Assembly: GCF_047675955.1 (NCBI RefSeq)
Contig: NC_132930.1
Location: 48,423,832 to 48,487,831, forward strand
Reading direction: 5' to 3'
Length of the DNA: 64,000 nucleotides
Source: Chlorocebus sabaeus
Taxonomy: Eukaryota > Chordata > Mammalia > Primates > Cercopithecidae
Positions 1 to 11,494 of this stretch are shown in pieces (the stretch's first letter is position 1; each line of letters opens with the position of its first letter). A program made the position numbers and the translations under genes. The notes under the pieces are model-generated. The model saw only the letters and a program-made list of their open reading frames with translations, searched no databases and was not told the DNA's origin.

Positions 1-420
1 CTGAAAATTATTTCTGTACAGAATCTGCCAGGAATTTATGAAAGGTGGAGAGCAGCCCAAGGTTTCAGGGCATTACGGTTCTCAGCCAGTGCAGCGCGGA
101 TCACACACTAAACAGAATTTATGTGTTTTAATTTTCTAAAAGGTAGATGTGGACCGGGTGCTACAATGCATAACATATAGTGCCAGATTTTAAATATGGG
201 GGTCATTTTCAAAAAATATTATGCTTATTGCTCGCACCCTTGAATTTCATCGGGGACTTTTATCAAATTTTCATTTCCTAAAAAATATTCAACCGCTAAG
301 CTAACTATTAGGAATTATACCTTCTTTCTCCCCAAATAACGGTTCATTTCTGTGATTAAATTAGAAGCCCTGGGTTCCCCTTTGTTCTTAAATTAGCGCT
401 GATGAGGCCACCCTGGTCCT
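1..420. promoter_or_regulatory. Putative conserved regulatory island 1
   Basis: AT-rich non-repeat block inside a GC-rich, fast-evolving subtelomeric-type intron. It holds many TAAT/ATTA and AATATT cores, TTAAATATG, ATTAAATTAG and AAATTAGCGCTGATGAGG. It contains no interspersed-repeat signature and no ORF. It looks like an ultraconserved-type enhancer, but conservation cannot be measured here. Confidence 0.45.
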
Positions 421-1509
421 GGTAAGCGGCTCCCTCTAACACCAGCCAGGCCCGTGGGTGGATCTCCCTTCACCTCCAAGGAAGCCCCAGGGCTTTCTCC
501 CGGGCAAGAGCCCACCACAGCCACCATTTCCATATTTCAGCTTGAAACTATTTAGAGGCTGTGGTAGCCCCTCAAACCACAGCAACTCAGGATTTAGGGA
601 CTTTACTGTTAATACTAAACGGAAGGCTGAAAGCTGCTGTTTTCAGGTTTCAATTCACACGGGATAAATTCTCATGTCTGAAACCCACAGACACACAGTG
701 CGGTCAACTCCGACACCCGGTGCTGGGCACACTGAAGTCAGGGACAGGCGGGGGTGCTGAAGATGGGCAAGCTGGGAGCCCAGGACGCTGTGTGGCTGTT
801 CAGGGGCCTGCTCGGAGGACAGGAACAGCGTGGTCACTGGGACAGAGCTCCCCGAAGCCTCAAAGCGCACGGAGCCCAAAGAGAGGGTGAGACCCCACAT
901 GAAGCACCCCTTCCACGTGGTCCCACATGCCTCCAGTTCACCTCTAAGAAGTCAAATCATCAAGTGGTGACAGGCAAGAGCCACCCGCCCTCAAGGTCAG
1001 GGACAGACGAGCCGGGGGCCAGCACCACGTGTCTACAGGCCCTGCCGAGGTGGGGGGGTGGGGGGCTCTGGACGAGCAAGAATCCTGGAAAGGAGATCAC
1101 ATACCCTATGGCGGTGCTGGGACCGGAAATGTCTACAAAATGAGGTTAGGTTTGGAAAAGGTTCTCAGAGCAATCTGCTTTGACCCCGACCTGGAAGCCG
1201 AGCTTCCTGTGATAAAGCAGGGGCGTGGGAGGCACAGGTCACCCGCAGGCTGCCCCTCCCAAGGGGACTGTGACCTGTGCCCACACCTTCCCTAATGGGC
1301 CAAGTCCCCTGCGAGGCACTGGAAGCCTCCCGAGGCTGGTCCGCAGTGCAGCAGCTATGGGAGCTACAGACCCTCGACACGGAGAGCCAAGACCGCCCGC
1401 GCACAGGGTGCCTCCAAAGGAACCCCGGCCACCACGGGGAGGCGGGCAGGAGCACTTGGGGCCTCTGCTGGCTTCATACAAATGGATTCTCACCCACACT
1501 TAAAAGGAT

Positions 1510-2000
1510 TTAGAAAAATGAGCCTCCACGATCATAATTAAACAAGCAATAAAACGGCTAAAATATACAATGCAATCAGTTCACAGGAGTAGGGTGGCGA
1601 GGTTACTAATTATTTGAGAAGGAAAGGAAGAGGAGAGGCCCGGGTGAAGGGGCAGGTCCGTCCACCACACGCAGGCTGGGAGATACAGCTGGGGCCATTA
1701 AATAAATTTTGTACGATCTAATTAACTTGGTATGCGGTCTCAATTACTTTTCACCCAAGAAATTACTTTTGTTCAGTTTTATGTGTGTGTGTTTCCCTTT
1801 TTAAAAAAAAAAAAATGATGTAAGGCCTCGTCAGACAAGTGAGTTCCAAACTACATTTGTCTTTCAGCGCCTTGATGGCTATGCGTTTAAAAACCCATTC
1901 TATCTTATAAACTAAAAATTAAACGTGCTCAGCTGTGATGGTCCTCATCGCATCTGCTATTTATATGCTAATGCCCTCCCTGGAAGGCCGTGCAAATTGC
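1510..2000. promoter_or_regulatory. Putative conserved regulatory island 2
   Basis: Contains CATAATTAAACAAGCAATAAAACG, GATCTAATTAACTTGG, TCAATTACTTTTC, ACATTTGTCTTTCAGCGCC, CTTGATGG (PBX/HOX- or TCF-like) and an octamer-like ATATGCTAATG. Composition contrasts sharply with flanks at about 1,000-1,500 and 2,000-2,900. There is no repeat signature or ORF. Confidence 0.5.
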
Positions 2001-2917
2001 CCGGCCAGGCCAATATCTCATGTGCATCTCCGGCTGCCAGGGACGCACCTTGAGAGGACGGAGGGCGGCGTGGAGCAGGGCTGACCACAGTGAGCGTGCG
2101 GGAAGGGCACCTGGCAGGCAGCACTGTCGGGGCCGAGCGGAACCTGCTGGACACAGACACAGCACCATGGGCGCGTCCTCACCTCTGAAACGAGAGCCTG
2201 GAGGTTCTGCTGAGGCAAATCGTTGCTTTCTAGAACGACTGGCTCTTTACTATAAAATCTACACTCAACAATACGCTCTTACAAGAATATCACAAAACAG
2301 TGCTGTGGGCCTCTTCCCATTCTCGTCTAACCCAGATCATTCCCAGGGATGAGGCTCAGACAGACCTGCCCTTGGGAGCTGCTAACCAGTACGGTGGGCC
2401 TCGGGCCGCTTCCTGGAGTCCCATGTTGCAGGGGCCAGGGCCACAGCACCACAGGCCTGGGGGCCTTCCTGGGCATGAGAGGAGGAGGCCTCAGGTTCAC
2501 AGGATGCCTGGAGGTCGATTCCAGAGCCAGGCTGGGGGCAAAATTTCTGCCGGGTCCCCAGGGCCGCCTGCCAGATGGAGACGTCTGCCAACCAGATGCG
2601 GACCGGGGGTCCTGGGTGTCTGTTGCCCTCCAGATGGATGGAGCTGGGCCAGGGCGGCCTCTTCTCCTGGGGCAGCCAAACTGGCATTTGTCCCTGGGTC
2701 CCTGCTTCTTGCTGAGCAGGAGCGCTGTGTGCGGTGCTGGGGAAGCAGCTTGAGGCACCAGGGGTCACAAACGCCCCCTTCGGTGGAGAGCAGAATGACT
2801 TCTTATGTCTGGCACCTCCAGATCTAGTAGCTCCTGCCCCCGAGCTCTGCAGGGAAAGCTAACTCTGGGCTCCAGAAAATGAGGGCTGCCTGTGTCCTCG
2901 CTTCTGAATTCCAGTGA

Positions 2918-2918
<1 letters not shown>

Positions 2919-2960
<42 letters not shown>
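2919..2960. repeat. (CA)21 microsatellite
   Basis: Uninterrupted AC dinucleotides for 42 bases; likely polymorphic. Confidence 0.98.
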
Positions 2961-2962
<2 letters not shown>

Positions 2963-4084
2963 GGGCGGGAAAGGACCCTGCTTCAGCCTGACCTTCTCAG
3001 GGAAGGAGAGTGCAGCCAGGGCCCACAGGGGCCAGAATGCCAGCCTCCAGGAAGCGGGCGGAAGTTCAGCTGTGCGGCCACAGTGCCGGGTGGTCAGGCA
3101 GCCCTCAGGCGCACTCACATTCATCAGGCGGCCAGGCCTGGACAAGGAGGCTGGGCCCACACAGCTTCTCCAAGGGCTCAGCTTCCCAGTCTGTAAAATG
3201 GGGTGGAAAACCAATTGACCCCACAGGGCTGCTTTCCAAACGAAAGGGGTAACAGCCTGGGGAGGTGTTTCAAGCAGCGCTGGGCTTGTCTGGGAAGTGC
3301 CCTCTGTTTTGCAGACAGGTACTGAGGGATGGTGAAGGCCCAAGAGACAGGCCTGAGCCACCTGTGTGAGAGGGAGGGCTGGCATGAGCCCCGGCTGGGC
3401 CTCAGATGTTCTCCCCGTGTTCCCCGTGCTGACTCCGGAGAGCCCGTGTATCCGCGCCCCTCGGCGGGCAGCCCTCAGACACGGCGGCGGACGTGGCGGC
3501 TTGGCCTTCGGCATGATGGAGGGGCCCCATCACCCAGGAAGGTTCTTTCCCGGCCCTACGGCGGTCCAAGGTTTCCCGACAGCGCTGATTTAGGTCCCTC
3601 CTCCCCTGCCTGTGCCTGGTGGGTCCACATTTCATCCCTGGGTTTTCAGTTTCTGTCCTTTTCATCTCCCGGAAGTCAGACACTCCCACGGCTCCAGAGC
3701 ATCACAGAAAACTTCCCCTCACGCACAGCAGGGAAAGGAGGTGGGGCCTCCATCCCAGGGGCTGACAGGGTCCCCAGGAGGCTGTCGGCTGCATCCCCGA
3801 GCCCACTGAACATCAGAGGGCAAGAGAATGCTTCTGGCATCTAACTCCAAAGATCAGAGCTCTGGTGGTAAGGCCGGCGGAGAAGGCAGACAGGCAGCAG
3901 ATAGAGAAAGAAAACCACAGAGTTGGGGGGACGACTCCAGTTCTGTGAGCAATGGAGGACGCACCCACGGCCGAACCCACGTGGCTGCCCCAACAGACTC
4001 AACACCGGCAAGAACAAAAACAAATGCATCTTTCAGCCATGGAAACAAGTAACCGAGTAATTAGCAGAAGGAAAGAGCCACGCT

Positions 4085-4245
4085 GACAGTACTAAAGAGA
4101 ACAATGCTTAAGATGGTTTTCTGACTCACTGCCTGATAGGAAATTAATATTTTGTTAATTATACAGTACAAAGTAATTGGTGATCTGAGCTATGTAATTT
4201 GGCAGCACGCAATGTGAAAGTTTCCAGGGGATTTTTATCAGCTCA
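4085..4245. promoter_or_regulatory. Putative conserved regulatory island 3
   Basis: Dense homeodomain-type cores: GAAATTAATATTTTG, TTAATTATACAG, AAAGTAATTGGTGATC (a CAATTA/TAATTG NKX- or DLX-like site) and ATGTAATTTGGC. Non-coding and non-repeat. Confidence 0.48.
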
Positions 4246-4369
4246 GTGAATGACGCAGCCACGGATGATCACACCTGCCGTGGAGTGTGGCAAGGCTGGA
4301 CACTCAAACTACCAAATGACGCTGCACATCGATCCAGGAGATTCGCCCTCAGCCTGCTCCCGGACGGAA

Positions 4370-4460
4370 GCCACACAGAGGCGCTCCAAACGCACGGCAC
4401 ACGGACGGGAGCCACACGGACGGGAGCCACACGGAGGCGCTCCAAACACACGGCACACGT
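4370..4460. repeat. Short imperfect tandem repeat
   Basis: The motif ACACGGACGGGAGCC occurs in near-tandem, and GAGGCGCTCCAAAC.CACGGCACAC occurs twice (about 4379 and 4434). This is a small local duplication of about 15 and 55 bp periods. Confidence 0.75.
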
Positions 4461-4689
4461 ATTCAAACCAGCGTGAGCATTTTCTGAAGACAGAACATCT
4501 GTGTCAAAAGGAAAACAATACTACGTAGAAACCAAGTGGAAATGATAAAAAGGAAAGACACGGTGTCTGCTCCCGGGTGACTGCCTGAAAGCCTCAGCAC
4601 CAGCACCGGCTGGAGCCGCCACAGGATGGGCTGGGCCTTCCAGCGCTGGGCTCCGGGCTCCTGCCTGCAGCTAGCAGCGCTGCGTGTTC

Positions 4690-4925
4690 CCATCTCCTAC
4701 ACAATTGTTGGAAGTTCTAAAAATATTGAAATCAGGCATGATTGAATTAGCATGCTCTGTTCTACACACGGAGTTAACGACGCCAATCCCGTGCTAAATG
4801 GGGAGACGCTGAGGGAAGTGATTTAAACCCTCTGTAAATTTTATTCGAAAATTAACGAGGAGCACCTCATTCATAATTTCTAATTAAAACGGCTCTAATT
4901 AACATCCACGTTCGTCAGCCAGCCA
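4690..4925. promoter_or_regulatory. Putative conserved regulatory island 4
   Basis: Contains ACAATTGTTGG, ATTGAATTAGCATGC, GAGTTAACGACG, TGTAAATTTTATTCG, AAAATTAACGAGG, TCTAATTAAAACGG and CTCTAATTAACATCC. That is at least four TAATTA/TTAATTAG-type sites in about 100 bp. No ORF or transposon signature. Confidence 0.5.
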
Positions 4926-5179
4926 CCTGCCGCACACGGGCCACTCGGACGGGGTGGCTGCGCGGAGCCAGGAGGGAGATGGGCAGATACCGCAGTGGCG
5001 CGGCGGCATCTATTCTGGGAAGCACCGCTCACCTGAGCCAGGCGAGCCCGCCAATCACTTCATCTCCAGGCAGCTCCTCGCACTCCAGCTGCCGCGAGCA
5101 AAATCTCCAAGGACTTCAGAGCAGTGCTTTAAAAAACATCAGTTTGCGGAGAAGAGTCTAGAAAGTGTCCATTCAACTG

Positions 5180-8070
5180 ACAAAGGAGCAGCGTGGCGCC
5201 TCCCTTCCTGCCAGAGCTGTGACATCCTCAATCCAGCCTCACAGACCCTGCTGCCCTTGCACACTCACTCACCAGCTCTGAAGCACAGCTGCGACGCGTC
5301 TGCTGGCCAGACCGTGTGGTCGAAGGGGGCGAGGGGCCCTCCAAGCACTGTCAGTCCTGGCCGCAGACACCCCCGACCCAGTGCCACCACTCAGATCTCA
5401 AGAGGACGCACACAGATAGGTCAGGAGTGGGCCCTCGGCCAGCAGGAGTGAGGAAGGATAGTGGAAGGGCAGCAGGTCTCAGGCGCTGGGTCAGGGTGGC
5501 CGCCTGCGTGCCAAGGGCTAGGGTCATGCGCCACGGAGGGGCGGTGCTGGTAGCTCCACCACGTGGGGTGTGAGACGCTCACGTCAGTCACTCAGAAGCT
5601 CAGAGACAGCTAACAGCATTGGCAGGGTCCCCGGGACCTGCTGGGTGGGAGCAGCAGCAGCTGGGGTCCTTCAGGCAGCCATGCCCTGCCCAGCACTCTC
5701 CTGCATGGCCTGGCCCACACCTGTCTTGCGGGCCCTGGCCCCCACAGACCAGGCCCTGAATATAGCACCCCCGAGCAGCCCTGTGGCAGGAGGGGCTGGC
5801 GCTGCAGCCAGGAGGGTACAGCCAGCAGGGGCCCGCAGCCGGCAGAGGTCCGGGGGGCCAGCTCTCCTAAGCCCACACAGGGCAGGGGCCAGGCTGAGCT
5901 GAACACTCACGGAAGAGCATGCAGGGACCCTGGCACAAAGAAGTTTGCATCCACTAGGGTGAGGTGGAGCTGTGGGTGCAAGTCAGCCGTGGCCGGGAGC
6001 CTGTAGGCCTTGCCGGTACCGCGGCTGTGCTGAATTAGAGTCCTGACTCAGGGAGTGGCAGCTCCTCATCCTCACCCAAGTAGGCCAAGCTGCCAGCAGC
6101 CCCGGAGGCTGCCCGGACGCACTTCCACCAGCCAGCCCCACCTGGGGGCCGTCCCAGATGCTGTGGAGCTATGACATGCAGGCAGGGGGAGCACCAGACA
6201 TTCCAGAAGGTTCCACTGCTAGAACCTCAGGCCAAGGAGAGCCACCTGGCTGCCCCAGCCCCAGCACTGCTGCTGGTACTAAAAGGACTGTGCCAACTGG
6301 AGGGGCCCAGGCCTGATGAAACTAGACCATGCCACCCATCAACCCCCTCTGCTCTGTGGACCCTCACCAATAAGCTGCCCCAGGGCCAGGCAAAGGCCCA
6401 CCAGCCACCTTCAGACAAAACTGTCTGCAGACTGCAGGAGCCGCGCCAGGTGAGTCCAGCGTGGTGGCTGCACAGGGGCAGTGCCTGGTGCAGGGTCTCA
6501 GCGTAAGGCTCCAGCAAGCCTCGCCCGTGCCGTGGAGACTGGGCAGTGACCTTCAAAGGGCCCCAGTGTGAGCCACAGGGAAGCGCCCTGACACAGCTGG
6601 CAGCCCCCACGCGGCCCACTTGGCAACGGTGACAGGGGCTGCCATCGGGGCCTGATCCTGCAGCTGCCATCCTGTGGGCCCGAGTGCGCTGGGCGTGAGC
6701 AGTGAGCTCACCGTGATCCTGACGTGCTGACAGCACTCACCATCTTCCTCCCCAGCCCAGACCAGCAGCATGCTTTCTCATTGCAAAAAGTGTATTTTTG
6801 CCACAACTCACAGAAGTATTTCCTCGTGAAGCGAGGTGTTGACACCCCCAAACACAGCCACACACGAGCGGCGCGGCCACCAGGCTCCCACATGACTATA
6901 AATTCTCCGGGAATCAGTTTCGGACATAAAGGAGAAAAGCAAGCTCGCCCTCTGCTGGCCCCCGGGGCGTCTGCACACCCCCACCATGCCGGGGACGCGG
7001 GCCACTGACCAGGGGAAAACCACAGGCTCAGCATTTCATCCAGAGGAGCTTCCCGGCCCCCCACTCCATGGCCCCGCACGTCTGCCGCTGTGGAACCCAA
7101 CCTCTTCCTCAGCGAGGAGCACAATGTCACTTCCACCCCAAAGCTTTCTTAAAGTGGGCAGACCCAAAAGGCCAGCATCTCCCAGGCCCGGGCAGGGCTT
7201 GGGGTCCAAGTTCAGGGGTGCTGGGGTTCAGGGCTTGGGTTCCCTGAGGGAGAGGCGCCTGAGAGACACCACAGCTGTGCGAGCCCAGGGTGGCCGCGGT
7301 GTGCCTCCAGTCCCAAGGCCTGACCGCGCTGGGTGCCGCCGAGGACATCTGCAGAGAACCCCAGCTCTCAGGCCCTTCCAGGCACTGAGGCCCGGATTTC
7401 CATTCTGTGCTCAGGCAGTTCAAGGCCCTGGCACAGCAGCGTGCTGGGCACCGCCACCCTCGACCGGCTCCAACACGCCCAATGTGACGGTCTCTGCTCC
7501 CAGCTTCACCCCGCCAGAGGCACCCCATTCCTCCCTCCAGCCTCCAGCCCCTCATGGTGGCCCTGCCCCCTTCTAACCCTGTGCTCCTTGCTCAGGGAAG
7601 TGCAGTGCCCCCTACCACCCTCCCAAGCCCCTCGCAAAGCCCAGCAGACAGTAACCCAGGTCTCCACCCCTGAGTGCACTGGAGCCCGCGGTGACCCTCT
7701 TCGCCGTCTGAGGGCTTGCCAGGGGTCTTTCCTCTGGAGGATACAGCACCTGCCAGGACAGGCGCCGCATTGCTGATGACTCCCTAGAAGGAGTTGTGGG
7801 GGCACAGCCTGACTGGTGGCTTCCTGGAGGCACGAGCAGCACTCAGCACCTCTGCTCAGCTACCATACACGGCAGCCGGGCAGCACCCAAAGCTGCACCA
7901 TCCCCTCTGCCACGGCGACGACCCTGGGCTCACAGGAAGCCCTTGCTGGGGCTCAGTGGGCTTGGGGTGTGGTTGGGTTCTGCCGGGCCCACAGGCCCAG
8001 GGTGCAGCCCGCCATAGCTTCTCCTCCCCCACTGAGGCCTTCTGGGACACCTTCCCGCTTGCCCACTCAC
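5180..8070 (-). other. UVSSA intron, GC-rich part without recognised exon
   Basis: GC-rich, unique-looking sequence downstream of UVSSA coding exon 6. I looked for the next UVSSA exon (acidic stretch followed by the TFIIH-binding motif) in all three minus frames and did not find it. Short open frames here have no recognisable protein character. Confidence 0.6.
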
Positions 8071-8199
8071 CCTGTGCCTCTGCCCTCCCTTGGGCTCGAT
8101 GTCCAGCTCCTTGTATTTTCTCAGTGCAAGCTCCAATTCCGCCTTCAGGTCAATGGCGCGCTTTAAACATCCACCGTGGGTCCCAACGCGGGTGAAGCG
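8071..8199 (-). CDS. UVSSA: UVSSA coding exon 6 (last one in window)
   Basis: Acceptor CCGTTTTGCAG precedes CGCTTCACCC. The exon encodes 43 residues, RFTRVGTHGGCLKRAIDLK to EPKGGQRHR, and ends CACAGG with donor GTGAGT at 8070-8065. It is 129 bp in phase 0. The following exon of the known gene begins near the acidic TFIIH-interaction motif and is not in the window. The last residues (KGGQRHR) differ from the EGGERRR I recall for human, so the exon end is the part most worth checking. Confidence 0.93.
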
Positions 8200-8480
8200 C
8201 TGCAAAACGGGGGTGCGAATAGCTCAGGGGCCTGGCCGGCAGGCCCTAGGAAGCCATCCCGCTGGGAGGCACACGCCAGGTCCACCGGACCAGGGGGTCT
8301 CTGGTACACCTGGGGTGCAGAGGACGAAGCTGCAGGTGAGGGACAGAGCCCTCGCAGGTCAGGGACCATTCAAGCCACCAGACCACGCCCCCGGGCCACA
8401 GCGCCCCCAAGAAAGGGACCCCTCATGCCTGGCGCTCTGCACACGGCCCTCCACCCACAGGTCCCAGGTTTGAGGCTCAC

Positions 8481-8593
8481 CTGGATCCACGAGCACACGG
8501 CCGGCAGGAACTTGTTCCGGATGAGCTTGAGTGTGTCACGGGCGGCGTGGACGACAGCGAGGTTGTCCTCATTCTCCTGCACCTTCAGGCCCT
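8481..8593 (-). CDS. UVSSA: UVSSA coding exon 5
   Basis: Acceptor TCCCCAG precedes AGGGCCTGAAGG; the leading AG completes a Glu codon. The exon gives 37 codons, GLKVQENEDNLAVVHAARD to PAVCSWIQ, and ends CAG with a full-consensus donor GTGAGC. 113 bp, phase 1 to 0. It encodes conserved helical sequence preceding the TFIIH-interaction region. No irregularities seen. Confidence 0.95.
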
Positions 8594-9187
8594 CTGGGGA
8601 GAGGCACACAGAGGTCACCCGAGGGCGCCGGCCGGCATCTCCCACAGGCCCCGGAGAGGCGGACCACGCAGTGAAGGCCGCTCTAGCCTGAGGAGAACCT
8701 GCCAGATGCCCATGCCTGCCCCCAGGAATCCCAAACCTGATGCTGTGAGAAGGAAGTGTTTTATGATCTTAGAATTCTAAGAACACTGTGGCTTCACACC
8801 GAAGCCTCCCCTCACACACAGCTCCACTGCCTGCGTCTCAATCTCCTTGGCTGCAGCCATCCCATCTGGAGGCGCAAGACCACCCATGGCCTCTTCTACT
8901 CACTGCCCCCACCCGCCGGGCACAGAACCTTCCCCTCCACAGACTACCCCGCAGGACGGGGCCTGCCCAGTCCAGCCTCACCGGCCCCCACCCACCCTGG
9001 CGTCTCCTCCGCCGGACACCCCAGCTCCAGCTCTGCTCTGCCGTGGCTTCCCCCACTGTGGCACCCTCAGCGTCCGGCACAGGGCTGAGCTCTGTGCAGG
9101 CAAGGACAGCCCTGGGCTGGCAGCAGCGGTGTCCACCCCGCACAGGCTTGCAGCCTCACTGCTGAGGCACCTCCGGGCAGCTCAGCT

Positions 9188-9417
9188 CTGAGGATCAGTT
9201 CTCCCAGCAGCTTCCCAGCCCGGCTGCCTCCTGGCCCTGGTGAAGGGACACCAGCTGTGCCTGCTTCCAAAGAAGCAGGTTCCTCAAAGAGAGCGATTTG
9301 AAGCCATGCACAGACCCAAAGGGCCCCAAGGGGGGCATCAGTGGGGTTGGGAGGAAGCTGGGGCCGGGGGAGCAGAGGGCGGCTGTGTCTCAGCAACCCT
9401 CACCTACCCAGGCTGCA
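9188..9417 (+). repeat. Source segment of the inverted copy at 12.1-12.3 kb
   Basis: Unique intronic sequence between UVSSA coding exons 5 and 4, duplicated in inverted orientation inside an Alu 2.7 kb away. It is taken as the source because it is embedded in continuous non-Alu intron sequence on both sides. Confidence 0.88.
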
Positions 9418-9907
9418 GTGCCCAGGCTGTGTGTCGCCATTTCTGGATCACATTTTCCTCCCAGCAAGGGCCGGTGCTACCTGACCCCTCACGGCAACAC
9501 TGGACCGTGACAGGCCTGTGAGCTGGCGGGACGCCCACACAGCCTGCCCAGGGCTCCTGGTCACTTGGTGGTCAGGCCTGTGCTCCCTCATCCTTCGAGG
9601 ACCACATCAGCCTCCAGACCCCACCTCACCCCAATTCTGCGGGTCCTTGCTCTGTCCACGGCCTTGCTGGGGTGGGGGCTGCCATGAGCTCTTAGAAGTG
9701 TTCCCGTGGACACAGAGGCCTGGCATGGGTGGGGGGATCCCAGTGCAGAGGCCACACAGAAAGGAAAAACCTGGTGGTGACCCCTGATCTAGCCCTCCAG
9801 GGGAGGCCCCTGCAGTCCAAAGCTCTGGGACCGGGTGCCAGTGAGGGAGGGGCCTACCTGGGAGCTGGGGCAGGGCGGTGCCGCAAAGATCCTGGGAAGG
9901 GAGTTAC

Positions 9908-10291
9908 CTGAGCAGAGCTCCACGTCCAGCGTGTACTTGTGTGAGCCAAGCCCGTGGCTCCGCACAAATTCTTCGAGGTCACTGTCCTCATCCTCATCTG
10001 AGGGGTCATCTGTGGCTGTCTGGGGTGGTTGTGCCCTGCCGCCCGCTCTGGGGTGGCCTGCAGAGGCAGGCAGGTCTCTACTGCAGCAGGGCTGCTCCCC
10101 GTCCCAGGGGTCAGGGGTGCCAGACCAGCAAGGGCCCACCTGGCCCGCGCAGGAGGAGTGAAGGGCATCAGACGTGCCGGAAGCCACGCCAAGCGATTCT
10201 GTCTCCGGGTTCGGGTCAAAGTCAAAAGGCACCAGTAGCCTAAAGCAGCTCTCTACCTCCGTCAGGCACGATTCAATTTCTCCAGACAGTT
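9908..10291 (-). CDS. UVSSA: UVSSA coding exon 4 (acidic linker)
   Basis: Acceptor TTCTGGCAG precedes AACTGTCTGG and the exon ends at TGCTCAG with donor GTAACT. It is 384 bp, phase 1 to 1, open throughout. It starts (E)LSGEIESCLTEVESCFRLL, a conserved helix, then a low-complexity, likely disordered linker, then the acidic run DDPSDEDEDSDLEEFVRSHG and YTLDVELCS. Compared with my memory of the human protein the linker has many substitutions (for example SLGVASGTSDALHSS, GGRAQPPQTATDD) while the flanking helices agree. That is what one expects of a fast-evolving disordered linker in another primate. Confidence 0.95.
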
Positions 10292-10394
10292 CTGCCAGAA
10301 GATCAAGACCCCTGTTTGCATCACCATGTGGAGCAAAAGCACCAGCCCACCCAAAGCCACACCCAGAGGCCCACTCCCCCCAGGGCGCCACTTT

Positions 10395-10645
10395 TCAGGT
10401 GGAATGTCGTGGTACAATCACAGCTTACCCCAGCCTCCACCTGCCAGGCTCAGGTAGTCCTCCTGCCTCAGCCTCCCGATTAGCTGGGACTACAGGCATG
10501 TGATACCATCAACTAATTTTTTTGTAGAGACAGGGTATCGCTATGTTGCCCAAGCTGGCTTCGAACTGCTGGACTCAAGTGATCCGCCCGCCCTGGCCTC
10601 CCAAAGTGCTGGGATGACAGGTGTGAGTCACTGCACCCGGCCGTG
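10395..10645 (-). mobile_element. Old Alu (AluJ-like), minus orientation
   Basis: A diverged reversed Alu reading CAGCCTCCACCTGCC, TTTTTTTGTAGAGACAGGGTATCGC and CCCAAAGTGCTGGGATGACAG, ending CACCCGGCC. It lies about 100 bp upstream of the UVSSA coding exon 4 acceptor. Confidence 0.85.
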
Positions 10646-11494
10646 CAGTGCACTTTTCAACTGCTTCCTAAAGCACCCAACTCAGCAGCTGGGCCTGCAG
10701 GCAACCTCTCTGCACCCCTGGGTAGTGAGCACGAGTGTGCAGGGAGGTCGGCCCGCCTGCACGTCCCAGGACACGACTGCACCTCCTTCCTGGGGCAACA
10801 AAACAGCTTTGTTCATGCCACAACTCTCGGGCTAGAGCAGCTTTCCTCCTGGCGGCCTCCTCATCGTCTAGGCGCCTGGCTGCCTGCCTTGTGGGTTCCC
10901 CTGAGGCCTGCGTTTCCCAGAAGTGGCCTGTGGCAGGGCCCGCGTCTGGAACCACAGTCTGTCAGGGGAAGGATCTGGGGCACATGTAGTCTGAAGACAC
11001 GGCTGTGCCTCCACCCATGTCAGGAGGTATCTCAGGAGGGCCGTGGCACACCCTCCTCACACCATCGTGATGACACTCACGAGAAAGGCTGACCGCCGGG
11101 AAGTAAACGGTGAAGTTTTGGGGAAGGCGATGGCAAGGCAGTCACAAAATAAACAAGTGGCAGGGCCTTCAGCCAGGCTGGGGCTCAGACCACTGCCCAC
11201 AGGCACACCTGTGCCTGGTATCTCTGTCCAGGGGTCTGCGCAGCAAACGGGCGTGGGTGAACGTGACCACCAGAGGGCGTGGGAGAGGCATGGACGGCCC
11301 AGGAGGCCCCTGCAGGGTGTTGGGCGGGGTCCTACGGCTGAGAATGCCTTCCAGCCCGACGTGAATCATCTCCACCTAGCCTGTCTTAAAACCTGGGTCC
11401 CTTGCGGCCGGGGCCCTGGGACCAGGAGAATGAACTGCCAGACCACGGGCAACCCCCAGAGGTGTGGGCCCCTCCCTCTGTCCTGGGCACTTGC

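Noticed and set aside
1..8070. Further UVSSA exons (TFIIH-binding, zinc finger, DUF2043)
   Set aside because: Searched minus frames for the expected acidic, FVEVPEKE-type and Cys-rich segments; none found, so they must be outside the window.
9240..9521. Identical protein fragment (KGHQLCLLPKKQVPQR) read at 9.24 kb plus and 12.27 kb minus, as if a gene family
   Set aside because: It is an inverted 230-bp DNA duplication with no splice or start support and no conserved coding character; reported as a rearrangement instead.
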